Of a stretch of DNA of 64,000 nt, positions 1 to 11,450 are shown one piece after another (the stretch's first letter is position 1; each line of letters begins with the position of its first letter). The translations under genes and the position numbers were made by a program. Origin of the DNA: Anthopleura xanthogrammica (lineage: Eukaryota; Cnidaria; Anthozoa; Actiniaria; Actiniidae); contig OZ025218.1 of NCBI GenBank assembly GCA_964019055.1, forward strand, positions 9,740,170 to 9,804,169, given 5' to 3'. The notes under the pieces were generated by a model. The model did not search any database and was not told where the DNA came from. It saw nothing but the letters and a program-made list of their open reading frames with translations.

Positions 1-28
1 ATGATAGTGTCCATTGAATGAAACTCAC

Positions 29-443
29 CTGAAATTCAGGCTGACTGACGTCCACTTTTTCAAATAACGTTATAATTTGTTCAGCTTTTAGATTGGATAG
101 CGTCGATCTTTTCACGGTTGCAGTGAGACCGTAAAAAGTAACACCAGTGGGCTTGCCTTTGGTATGTTGGTATGATGATGGCACATCATCGGGGAGAGTG
201 AAAATAAAAGGAAATGTAAACTCTCCTGTGGTGAACTTCCCTTGATTCTGATCATCTGTGTCTTATTATAGGACAAAAAAACAGAAATGAAAAAAAGAGA
301 ACGAAATTAGAATGAAAACCGGGACACGGGCAGAGAGAGGAGACTAGGCTTTATCCGTTCAAACAAGGTACTAAGTTGTCAGAGTCTATCATCATCATCA
401 TCATCGTCGTCGTCGTCGTCGTCATCATCATCATCATCATCAC

Positions 444-489
<46 letters not shown>

Positions 490-947
490 TTGAAGTGATT
501 TTGGAATTGAGTGTATGCAGAAATAATACAAAAAAACAGTAATGCCAATATCTACTCGGGAGTATTGCATGACGCTGGAAAATTTCAAATTTTAGGAGAA
601 AGAAAGCTCTGCAATGCATGACCCCAGATAGGGAATAAGTGCAAGGTTCCTATACTCTCGCTGTTCTTAGCTTGTTGAGTAAAATCATTGTAATGACTAT
701 CTATCTTCTTAATACCTCGGTCATATAGTACAGATGTCTGCTGGAAGTGCGGTAATGTTAGCTCATAGTAAGTCTTGTCCTGGTAGAATTCAACACGAGA
801 GTCGCCAAGTATAGATATCTGGATATTCTTGATCTTCGATTCTTTACTCAAACCAAGGTACAGACTACCTTGTACTTGCTCTCCTGGGAAATACACTCTG
901 TCAGGATCTTGGAGAACAATCACTGCGATGTCTTTATCAGGCTTCAT
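29..947 (-). CDS. Alpha-arrestin (ARRDC-like) gene A, 5' part only
   Basis: Arrestin-domain protein on the minus strand, cut by the left window edge. Exon 1 is 947-716 (77 codons plus 1 nt) and exon 2 is 261-29, ending in CAG|GTGAG; later exons lie outside. The start MKPDKD is chosen because the paralogue gene B has an in-frame TAG four codons before the same methionine; here the frame stays open further upstream. Exon 1 shows the arrestin N-domain pattern RVYFPGEQVQGSLYLGL followed by the beta-strand segment ESKIKNIQI. Exon 2 continues with GEFTFPFIFTLPDDVPSSY and ends FEKVDVSQPEFQ. Alpha-arrestins are cytosolic trafficking adaptors that link membrane cargo to ubiquitin ligases or endosomal machinery; the function here is inferred from the family. 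Gene B is a close tandem copy. Confidence 0.87.
388..490. repeat. Triplet microsatellite (ATC/GTC then ATT)
   Basis: A run of ATC and GTC triplets passes directly into about 16 ATT triplets. It lies in intron 1 of arrestin gene A. It creates poly-Asp, poly-Asn and poly-Ile open frames that are not genes. Confidence 0.95.
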
Positions 948-1478
948 GTTTACGAACAACTGATCTAGAATTTGAAATTTCGTGCTTTTACCGCATACCG
1001 AAGTCAAGTGTTTTCCTTCATGCTCTAGTAACAAGACTTCCACTTTTCAGTACTTTTACACTTGACTAGTATGTACTTTTTCATGCGAATAATCATGCAG
1101 TCCCTATATATGACCACGATTATAGCACACTCAAAAGAATTACTCGATCCTGATTGGTTGAAAGTAGTACGGTTGAGTACCTATTAAGTTTCCGTGGGAT
1201 ACGTGCATTTTAAGTACTGAAAGGTCTAGTTTAATATACTACATGTATTCTAATTGTCTTTGATAATAATTTTTCGGAGAAAATTGTCCAAAGATATATT
1301 AATCAATGTCTTCGCTTAAGCATATAATCTTGAAATAAAAAAATCGCACAACCTCGTACAATTTAAAATTAATAGTTACTCGTAATGTTTTGAAAGTTCT
1401 TACAAGGCCTGAAGGCTCGTACAAAATATCAATCAAAAACATTATGGCTGATAATGATGCTGATGATGATGATGATGA

Positions 1479-1535
<57 letters not shown>

Positions 1536-2551
1536 CGACAAACGAAGATTGAGTAAGAAGTGCTATATATTAAACTTTTTAAGAAAAGTTATAAAATCTA
1601 CGTCCGTATAGATGTTGAAATACGACGATCCCCTTGGGGCAAGAACGGCTCCTGTACGAGCGATATCACTCGAATTTTGGGGAGCATTTCAACGATTCCG
1701 TGAAGGAAATTGATCTTTCTAATAGGTTATTGGATTATGATTCTTCGAGTTAGCATTTTTGGCGAGTTAGATGTTGTTAGATCTGAATAAGTATTTTACA
1801 CATTTTTGTTTAGTGTTCTTTTGTTCAGTTTTCGAGTATCTTAGCCTTTGTTCAATGCGTCACATTCCTTAGTATTTTTCGTCATTGTTAGTTGTCCCTC
1901 CGGAGTTTGTACCTCTTTATATACGCCCCATATGTTAATCTTTAGTCAGTTGGTGCTCGTCGCTCATCCCGTCCTACTCAAATGTAAGTTCTTCGTTTTT
2001 CCTTTTTTAGATCATTTTTTTAGTTTCTTGTAGTATTGTGTTTCTTGTTATTTCACTTTATTTACTCCTTTTATAATTTACTATTTGTAGTCTTTACCTT
2101 ACACTAGTAAGAGTGTGGTATTAAAGGCACTTGGGATGTAATACCGACAGTGAAAATGGCTTTGAGTGAGAACTAGTCGCCACCGAACATTCCTGCCTTG
2201 TTATTTGTCTTACAGGGAAAACTAACATTGCTAAAATACCTCTGATATAACCTCCGAAGGCTAGCTACAAAACCTCCACATATATATCGATAAGGTAGCA
2301 TGAACATAGATTTATTGGAGACAATATTTACAATTTCACGTATTTTTCACACATTTTTCGGCCTCAAGTACAGTGCTTAGACTAAGGTCAAAATGAGTCG
2401 CACCTAATGACATCAAAGAAGACCGACTTATTATCCATTGTTTTCAATGCGTTCGGCTCATGTGAAGTTCGACATTTGACTAGCTGCTTCAGTAGCCTTG
2501 GGCTGCCTGTGCTCCTATCTTTTTTGCTGATTCTACTCATGCGCATGCAAG
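948..2551. other. Intergenic between arrestin genes A and B
   Basis: No supported gene. At 1000-1090 the minus strand resembles the region upstream of gene B (about 6255-6330), so the duplication included the 5' flank. A GAT/GCT triplet run lies at about 1449-1537. At 2394-2475 there is one copy of a dispersed element that recurs at 25049-25150. The short open frames here have no recognisable content. Confidence 0.6.
1449..1537. repeat. Triplet microsatellite (GAT)n(GCT)n(GAT)n
   Basis: Three consecutive triplet blocks, GAT, GCT and GAT. They give poly-Asp/poly-Ala frames on one strand and poly-Ser frames on the other. It lies upstream of arrestin gene A. Confidence 0.93.
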
Positions 2552-5500
2552 TTATACTGGACTTTCTTTCCTTCGCGACTTCAGCTTGTCGGAGCGTACA
2601 GAAAATGAGTTCGGGACTGGGCTAAATCCAGTGGCAGTCGAGCGCAACATCATTAAGTCTGTTTGTATCAGGTCTTCCCGGTAACGTGTGAGTGAATCCA
2701 TGGGAATATAGCTGCCAATCACGATTGGAATATGTAGCCTGGCCGCAGAAATACAGCTTCCTTTCACATGCGCAATAATCTGTGATAAAAAAGATAAATA
2801 TTTTGGTATCAGTAAAACCTGGTTCACACTAGCGTCGTAAGCACTGGAATCGAAATTGCTAGAAGCTTACAATCTAATGTGGATCAAAACAACGCAAGCG
2901 CAATCATAAGCCTCGCTTCAGCGCTCGCTTCTTTGTTGTTTTCCCAGGAGTCCAAGGGAGCAGCCATGTTTTCTGCTCTGATTGGCATGGGCATGAGCTC
3001 TGTCATTGGTCAAACTGTACCGATTCTGATTCTTTGGTTCACACAAGATCGTAAGCGTCGGAATCGGAGTTGGAAGAAAAAAAAACATCTTCTGATCCTT
3101 AGGATTCCAACTCCGACTATTAGTTCACACTGGTAGTATAAGCTCCTCCTACGATGGCGTTTTGATTCGGATTCTGATGCTAGTGTGCACCACGCTTAAC
3201 CCAGGAACTTGTCTCGCAATCTTGTTGCAGCGTTGTCGCAATCGTTGCGAGTTGAGTCCTCTTTTCGCAGCGATGGCGGCAACAATTTCGAGACTTGTTT
3301 AAGACCCTCCCTGCAACTCGTCTTACAACGATTTGTTATCACATCCATTTAATAATATTTTATCGGACCTAAATCCCCAGACCAATACAGGAAAATGTGT
3401 GATAAAAGTTGCTAGGGATATGTCTAGTGTAACTCCGCCTTGCGAGGTCTTACTAAAGGCGCAGAAACACGGTGCAACATTACATGCAACAAATTGCGTC
3501 GTGTGACATGGCTCGCAACATCGATTGCCTGCAACATTGCACCGTGTGTCCGTAGCTTAACTTACGTCCACGTAGTAGAATATCGTTATTATTGTCTCTG
3601 TCTCCAGGCCTGTGGAAGGTGGCAAGAAGCGGGGGATCTCTAGCGCTAAGCAGTCGATGAAGTCTGTGTGTTGTCCTCTTCCAACACCAGAACTCTCCAA
3701 AGTGGCTATTCTGTCTTTTCTACATTCAACCTTAGCTTCGCCTGTTGATAAAAAAGTCGCCTCCTGTTACATTAAGGTACAAAAAATCACAACCTTCACT
3801 TCACTTCACTTCACAATTTTTCTCTTCCCTCTTCACTTCTTAATTTAAAATCCTTTATGAATCGTTAAATTGCACCAGTGGAAAATGTTTTCTAGTTTTC
3901 TTACATGATGGATGCGTTTTTATAGCATCTCAAAAAAGGTTAATGAAGGGTTTGTTGCTTGTTTCATACCAAGCCCGAAATGCACTATGGGTGATGTGAA
4001 TTCAAGCATCAATATAGTAAAATAGTCTAAAAATAGGTTTAATTTTTCTGTTTTCTAATTCCTCGACAAATTGCATAACTGCGCAATAGTACCCAGGGTT
4101 TTACACGGAATTACCCAAGAGGCCTTTGCGGGCATATGCTACATCGTTTCCATGTGTAGTCGAAGTGAGAATTCGCACAATACCGCTGTGTTCCATGATT
4201 ACAGACTCATTTCAGTGTCAAAATATTCACAAATACCAACAGTACAGTAAAGAATACACAACTTCAACAATACAAACACTTTGAAATTCCACGGACCTTC
4301 ACTGGAATGCATAAATGTTCAAAATAATTCCATTCAAAATCAGGGCTAAGCCTGAGCAACAGAGAGCTCGAAACCGGAGTATTTAGGACCTACCGTCGGA
4401 ATGGTTTCCACACTGATACAAAATCTCTTTCTTAAGCACTACTTCAATGTAAGTTATGTCTCTGTTCGACATGTTTTCCACGGACAGTTTTGCTTGGATA
4501 GTTTCGCCAGGATAGTATCCCCATTTGTTCAGCTTAGCATTCATTTTGATGCTCCCTCCTCGGCGGATGCCGCAGCAAGAAACTTGTTTGTCATACGTTT
4601 CGCTTTTTGGAAACTAGCATTAATATTAACGTTGTCGTTAGATATTCGACTTCAATGGATAATTGGCCTATCAGGGACCTCGGAGCATAGTTTTGAGTGG
4701 GGGAGGGGGGTTAATCTGGGGCGTCCGGGGGAATTTCCGCACCCCCTCAACAATTTGAAATTTAGGCTCTCGTTAATGTGCTTTCTAATGTTTTGAGGGG
4801 CAATGGACAACTTCGACGATATATACGGCGACCATCTTGGTAGGGGGAAAAGATACAAAGCTTTGTTACAGTAATATCATGGCGTCGATTAACATTAACA
4901 GTTCACCACTGATGAATTAAGAAGATAGACATGAAAGAAAGACTAATAAGAGAGTAACACTGAGAGCCAGAGAAAGCCAGGATTTTAATTTTTTTCCATC
5001 AGATCTTACGTATATACCCCCGGCATTTCGTACACGGTCCTTTTCATTAATTCAGATTCAAGATGGCTACCGTATCGTCAAAGTAGTCCATTGCAACATA
5101 TTTATTGCATTAGAATGGGGTAGGGGGTAAGCAGCCCCGGCTCCATGGTCCCTGCCTATAACGGAGGTTGTATTCGGCACCACTTCCTAAAGTTCCTTGG
5201 TCCAAGAAAACAATAAAAATTCTAACCTGAAATACAGGCCGACTAACGTCCACTTTTTCAAATACGGGCACAATATTTTCCGCTTTTAGATTGGATTTGA
5301 TCATCGATCTTTCCGCGGTTGCGGTGAGAACGTAAAAAGTAAAAGCAAAGATGTCGTCTTTGTCTTTGATGTGTGATGATGGTATACCATCAGGGATAAA
5401 GAAAATAAAAGGAAATGAGACAATTCCTGCGGGGAGCATCCTCCGAGTCTGAATGTCGGTGTCTAATTATGGAACATAAAAACAGAAATGAAAAAATGAA

Positions 5501-6152
5501 CTGAAATACGAAAAAAAGGAAGAAAAAAGGAAATTGAAAAAATAATGAAATTAGAATGAAAAAAGCAGGAAAAAGGAATTATGGACATTATGAAAACTAA
5601 AAAAAGTCAACAGTCAGTAATACTCAGTACTATTTCACATAACGTTAACATGAGTTCCCTGCACCATCTTGAAAGGTAACCATGCCTTCGCATCGATCAT
5701 CGAGACGAACGGTGAGCTTGCAATGATAGAGACCTTTTTTTAACACCTTGGATAATTATTTACCTATTTCTATCATTGCAAGCCCACCCTTCGTCTCGCT
5801 TCGATGCAAATTAAGACACGGATAACTTTCAAGATCGCCGGCAAAGGAACTGTGAAAGGAACTATTAGCAAGGGGCCTTCTCCCAGCACTAATTGACCTA
5901 AAAGATACCTTGGTTATATAGTATAGCTTGCTGCGGTATGAAATGCTCCATTTCCTTATTATGACAGTAGCTCCTTCCCCCATACGTTTCCGTGTATGAA
6001 ACAAACGATGTACCCCGAAAAGTGATCTGGATGTTCTTGATCTTCGATTCTTTACACAAACAAAGATACAAGTTTCCTCGTAATTGTTCTCCTGGGTAAT
6101 ACACTCTTTCCTCTTGGAGAACAATCTGTACGCTGTCTTTATCAGGCTTCAT
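2552..6152 (-). CDS. Alpha-arrestin (ARRDC-like) gene B
   Basis: Complete five-exon minus-strand gene: 6152-5909, 5462-5227, 4613-4394, 3741-3566, 2779-2552 (1104 nt, 367 residues). Phases 1-0-1-0 match genes C and D exactly. Exons 1-2 encode the arrestin N domain (VYYPGEQLRGNLYLCL; LPAGIVSFPFIFFIP). Exon 3 opens the C domain (SCCGIRRGG, then NKWGYYPGETIQAKL). Exon 4 has the family motif IPRFLPPSTGLE. Exon 5 has IIAHVKGSCISAARLHIPIVIGS and then a short tail ending KSRRKESPV. An in-frame TAG lies four codons before the start. No PPxY motif is visible, so direct NEDD4-type ligase binding is not supported. It is likely a trafficking adaptor and the closest paralogue of gene A. Confidence 0.9.
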
Positions 6153-7420
6153 GTTTTCGAACAACTAACAGAATTTAAAGACAATTGGGTTTTTACCAAG
6201 AGACCATGAGGGACATGGTCCTTCGTGGTCTCTTGGTTTTTACGTATACTGATGTCGAGAGCGTTTTCATGCTCCAGTAAGAATACTTCCACTTGAGTAG
6301 ACTTTTTCATGCGTACAATCAGGCACGAACTACATTTTTCGATTACTTCCTTTAGTTTCAGAGCAAAACAGGTCCTCATTTCTAATGAATTACGACTTCG
6401 GAAAACATTGCGTAACTGACAACATTTGGTAGCACGTGCACGTGCGTACGTGCACGTTTAGTTTACGAGATATTTTTTACAATCCCTTTATTATTTTTTC
6501 GAGATATTTTACTCACTATAATGTAGATCATATCTGTTTTAAGTTTTTAATTTTTTCTTTTATATCTATTTTTTCTATGGCTTTGTTGCCATACGTTTAA
6601 AGCCGGGATTCACCCTTTCTAAGCCCAAGTTATTATTACTATTATTATTACGTATTATTATATTATTATTAGTGTTTTACAACTTGGTCTAACTTAGGAA
6701 AACAGTGAAAAGTACGGCTGAGTAAGCCATTTAGACACTCTTTTAACAGACCTTCTAAGTCGTGACGTATTTCCGGTTCCAACTGCTCACAAAAACCGCT
6801 AGAATAAAGCGAAAAATGTTCTCAATGATTTAACCTCCACCTGAAATAGTTAGAACTTTAGAAAACAAATCCTGTCATAGAGAAAAGGTAAGAAAAATCT
6901 TTATAGCACTTATTTCCGTTTTGGACCCGGAAGTCGTTTTTCCATACGATTGCGCATGACGTCACACTTAAAAGCTCTGTTCGTTTTGTCTTGCACGTGT
7001 GTAGATAATAGTACTTAGTCAAATCTAGTGATATTCCTGACATCAAAAAGGTAGCCATATCTTAACCTTATAAATAACCAGCTGAGTTGACCTTCAGAAC
7101 AAATTCAAGGTCAACCAATCAGAATTGAGGATTCAACATCGTATTTTGATTAGCATTTCCCATTCTGCCAAGAGAATTTATGAAATACGAGTTCTTCCTT
7201 CTTTGAATTAATCGTAAACACAAGTCAAACTCATGGCGGAATTATATTTCAATCAACAAGAAAAGTCTACACAGTATACTCGGAAAATGCTCGAAAAATG
7301 CTAACCAAAAATAGTGACCCATAATTCCTTTCGGGGAAGGCGATCAACTCAGCTGGAAAGAATAGTTGTTAGGATTTTCTAACACGGTAATCAACTATGG
7401 ACCCAATCCACCTGGAGCTG

Positions 7421-7545
7421 GTTGTACGAAGCCTGGATAAAGTTATCCACCGGATAAGAGGTATCCAGTGTATAGGATTTGTACAGGTTTTATCCGCTGG
7501 ATAAGGATTTATCCGGTGGATAGCGCTATTCAGGCTTCGTACAAT
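7421..7545. mobile_element. Palindromic MITE-like element
   Basis: The left end reads TTGTACGAAGCCTGGATAA and the right end is its inverse, with TTATCCGGTGGATA as the inner inverted block. The whole element can fold into a hairpin. There is no coding capacity, and the superfamily is unknown. Confidence 0.6.
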
Positions 7546-7553
7546 CGGCCCCT

Positions 7554-7705
7554 GGGCGTAATGTTGTCCCATTTCAGATCACCTGTCATTCTCTTGAGAA
7601 TAAGATTCTTTGTTTGAGTTGTATCCATATTCATGGATGTGTCTTCTCGTGTGCAACCATTAAACAAAGAAAAGATACTCTAGGGAATGGCACGTGGTCT
7701 GTAGG
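7554..7705. mobile_element. GGGCGTAAT-family MITE, copy 1
   Basis: Inverted-repeat element whose arms contain CCCATTTCAGA and its inverse around TCTTGAGAATAAGATTC and a GTGCAACC core. Further copies lie at about 14513-14628, 28209-28381, 38393-38556, 48937-49098 and 59216-59378. The termini here are partly degraded. Confidence 0.6.
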
Positions 7706-7842
7706 AGCCGATCCAGGATTTTCTTCAAGGAGGGGTGCAGGGCACCCACACGAGAAAAACACTTAACAAAATATAAAAAATAAAAAAAAACACGAGAAAA
7801 CAGTGGATTTGGTCTATTTTTTGTCATAGAAAAATAGAGCAA

Positions 7843-10800
7843 CTAGACACGAGCTGGTGGTACCAGCATTTCCTGGTCATCATGCTGCACATAATTATCA
7901 GCCCCCACCTCCTGCCCCTGACTGGCTCTCTGTCTCTCCTGTTGCAACTGAGTATTAACCAGCTGTGCAATAGCTTGAAGTACTTCCCTACTCCAGACAG
8001 ATCCTGAGGGTGAAGACATGAAGCCGATCTTGACTGGGATTTCGATGTTCGCTGCACAAACACATGTTCCCTTCACGTGAGCGATCATCTACAGACAGGA
8101 ATAGAAAACACATTAAGGTATGCTTGTACCGGTACTCCTATTTTTGCTTAGTGTGGACTCTTTGTCGCTTGTTACACGATATAAATCTTTCTAATTTGTC
8201 TTCTCCAGTAAACAAAAATATAATACTCAAGGAAATGACATGTAGTCTGAATTAAAGAACATTACATATGGCCAAAGTAAAAGGGTCCATAAAAGAAATA
8301 ATACTCAAGGGAATGACTCGTGGACTAAAATGAGAAATCATTACCACCAAACTTATTTTTACATATCTGCTATTCATTGTATCATTATTACTGGTAAAAC
8401 ATAAAAATATATTTAGTGTAAACAAACTATTGGACTACTACTAATTATGCACTCTTATTAGCAAAGTTATTATTTGGTATAATTTCAATGGTGTGGGATA
8501 AACACATTAAACGAACCTCAACCGAGTATGATACTGATATGATACTGTCCTCTAAAGTGGTGCTTGGCGGCAAGCCATTCGGAATTGTCAGCCTGAAGTT
8601 GTTGAATTCTTTTTCTTGCCCAACTGGTACACCAATACCTTTCGCACAAGCAATCGTGGTTGTTTTATCTTTCTTATCAAACTCATCTATAGAAAAGAAT
8701 TATAACAAATAAATGAAACAAAAAACATATTAATCTACCCCAGGGCTTGAAATATAACAGTCAGTCAGTCACCAGTCATGATGACCAGCTAAATTAGTTT
8801 TAGCTTGGTCATACACAGTATGTTTCTGCATGGCTCAAAGTTACTGGTCAAAATGACCGACAAGGCAAAGATTCGACCTGATACAATTCTGGCAGGACAT
8901 TGTCTGTTGGTTGGAAGAAGTATAAGGAAAAGCCTGAGACAGACAGAGAATATTCTTCTAAGGTGGTGATGGATCCAGGATTTCAAAAGGGGAAGTTCTG
9001 AGTAGCCACAGGTAGCCCAAGAGGGGATAAAAGCACATACAAAGTTTTACCAATTGATCCTTGTTCCCAGTGCCCCTTGACTGATTTTCCGTAAAAGATG
9101 AGGGGCACTAGATCTAGAAACAAGGAATCCAATTGAACCAGGTTAGAAGTACCATTCTACTTAGTGTAAAAAACGTTATCGGCTTCACAAAAAGAGGTTC
9201 CATGGAACCTATGGAATGAAACCCCCCCTGGATCCGCTACTTGGAGGCTAAAAATCAACTTCCAAATTCCAATTTGATCCTTGGCTTCACAGTAATTGTT
9301 GTGAGTGTCGCACACTGTGATACAACAGCTAAAGCTTAATAGATTTAGATTTAGACTTTTACTATGATGATTACCCACTTTTTGAATATTTTTGTGTGAT
9401 CTTTTGTTTGAAGATGACCTCAGTGTAAGTCACTTCTCTGTTGGACTCATTCTCAATGAAGAATTTTGTCTGAATGACATCCCCAGCATAGTAACCTCCC
9501 TTGTTGATTTTACCAGATATGTTGACCTTTCCACCCTTCACGCAACAACAGCAAATAGGCATTCCTTTGTTCTTGCTTTTTGGTTGCTGTAAAATATTTA
9601 AATTCTTTATTAAAATAGTGTTCTGTTGGTTGTCTTTTCTCCTCCCTTTCTCTCACTTCCCATTCCTCCCATCCATTCTTCTGCTTGATTATTGTGCTAC
9701 CTCTCACAGCTGTGGTCATGGGTTTGATTCCCACTAACTCACCATTGTATATGTATATAGAGTTGTTTGTTGGTTCTAGCTCTGTGTTTCAATTTTTCTT
9801 TCTCCAAGTTCTCTGGTCCTCTCTCTGCAAAAATCAACTTCTAAATTCCAATTCGATCATGGAATGAGAGCCACAAGGATGATTTTTTAAATAACTTTTT
9901 CTCTTTTTCTACCATCTTCCCATTCTCCCCCCCCCCCCCCACCCACTTTCTGCTATCAATATAAATTCTCTCTCTCTCTCAATTCTACAACCAATAAAAT
10001 TTTTTCTTTGATTCACATTTGGCAGTCACACTAGCTACCAAACCAAATCTGATTATGGTATCTCGATTTCCTTTTTTATAGGAACAAGAACCGTACCTCT
10101 ACTAGCTGTTGTGATGAAAAAAAAAAAAAATAGATTGGGTTTCCTGTGTCTTTACCTGAAATTCTTGAGAGTTGACATCAACTGGTTCCATCACAAGGAT
10201 AGCAATAGCAGTCTTTTCATTAAACCACCTAAGTCTTTCAATAACTGAATCAAGCCAATAACGCACAGATCCAGTGCCATCATGGTATGATGATGGAAGA
10301 TTGACAGGCGGCAGTCTGAAGGCAAATGGGAAACAGAACTCGCCTGGATGGAAGTTACCTTGCAGTTGTTGATGAACACCTGAGCGGAAAAATACAATTT
10401 TGTACTCAATAATTTGCTGAGTGAGAGTCATAGAAAGGTGGCATATTTCCTAGTCTCTTTCGCAGCCATCATTAGTGCCGTTAGTGGAGAGGGCCCGGGA
10501 GGATCTGGGACCGAAACTAATGACAGCTGCGAAGGAGACTACATATTTCCCCACAAATTCACAATAACCCCATCAACATGAATCATCAAAACATTCCATT
10601 ACAAAGGACTTTCTGTTATCTCTGCATGAAAATATAAAATTACAGAAGGCTCAGGAGTCAAGGATAGCATGTGAGTCTTTTAATTATTTAAAAGTTGTAT
10701 GAGAATATATTATGAAAAAGTGAAGATGTGTGTTTATTAAACCCTCCACCCCCCCCCCCCCCCCCCCTATAGCTACCACATGGGAAAAAAACGCAGAAAA

Positions 10801-11324
10801 AAAGGCTTTCAGAGAGCATGCCACAAAATTAAAGCCTAGAATTTGATTCAAGTCCACCAAATCTTGATTTTAGTATGTTAAAAAAACTGGTTCTACTGCG
10901 TGATAACTGCGCGCACTTAGAATATTCTAAACGAGAGCAAAGTAAGCTTATGTTGTCATTGTTTGGTTTTCACACATTTTCTAATCGAGAAAAACGCGGG
11001 AAACAATATCCTTTCTTAACAAACACGACCACTGATATCTTAGCTGGCTTTGGGTAACATTATATGCATGAAAAGTTGAGACTTACTTTCGTTGTGACAG
11101 TCATAGACGACTGCGTAAAAATGGAAGTATGGCTGGGTAAAATCGTAGTGAGTACGATTGCTGTAATGTGTTACATGTCCTTCGCCGTGAAAACCAACAC
11201 CAACACGCCTGATCGTCATAGAACTACTAAGTCGTAGATATACCCTTCCTTTAACTTCATCTCCTGGCTGATAAAATGTTTTTCCATCATCAAGAACGAT
11301 CGCAAACTGTTCGTATGGAGCCAT
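7843..11324 (-). CDS. Alpha-arrestin (ARRDC-like) gene C
   Basis: Complete five-exon minus-strand gene: 11324-11087, 10379-10156, 9586-9379, 8686-8517, 8088-7843 (1086 nt, 361 residues). The start is MAPYEQFAIV. The N domain shows FYQPGDEVKGRVYLRL and then NFHPGEFCFPFAFRLP. Exon 3 begins QPKSKNKG and carries a cysteine cluster ICCCC, then NKGGYYAGDVIQTKF. Its donor must be the weaker GTGGGT at 9378, because the alternative GTAATC four bases later gives the wrong phase. Exon 4 has LTIPNGLPPSTTLEDS and exon 5 has MIAHVKGTCVCAANIEIPVKIGF. The C-terminal tail is rich in Gln and Glu and lacks PPxY. The gene is divergent from gene D. Family role: endosomal or membrane-cargo adaptor. Confidence 0.91.
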
Positions 11325-11450
11325 GTTGCGCTTGAATACAGGGAACCCGCATATCCCGCATTTATCCCGTGAGGACCCGTGAGTTTCCCGTAACACGACG
11401 CATGAGCAAAGCCTTCAAAACAAACAAGAAATCCAATCCAAGGGTCAAAC
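11325..11450. promoter_or_regulatory. Shared divergent promoter of arrestin genes C and D
   Basis: Only 126 bp separate the start codons of the minus-strand gene C and the plus-strand gene D, so both core promoters and 5' UTRs must overlap here, unless there are undetected non-coding first exons. No TATA box is evident. Short CCCG-containing repeats (TCCCGCA, TCCCGTG) are present. Confidence 0.4.

Larger units (their letters stand above)
6153..7842. other. Intergenic between arrestin genes B and C
   Basis: No supported gene. It holds the 5' flank of gene B, a dispersed repeat at about 6740-6970 that recurs in CNGK intron 12 (45302-45495), a palindromic element at 7421-7545, and one member of the GGGCGTAAT inverted-repeat family at 7554-7705. 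Confidence 0.6.

Noticed and set aside
3744..3766. Upstream acceptor GTAACAG at 3764 for exon 4 of arrestin gene B
   Set aside because: Phase conflicts with exon 3, which ends after one base of a codon. The ATCAACAG acceptor at 3742 gives the conserved GEAKVEC reading.
4401..4796. Plus-strand 131-codon frame overlapping arrestin B exon 3
   Set aside because: It is the antisense shadow of the real minus-strand exon 4613-4394.
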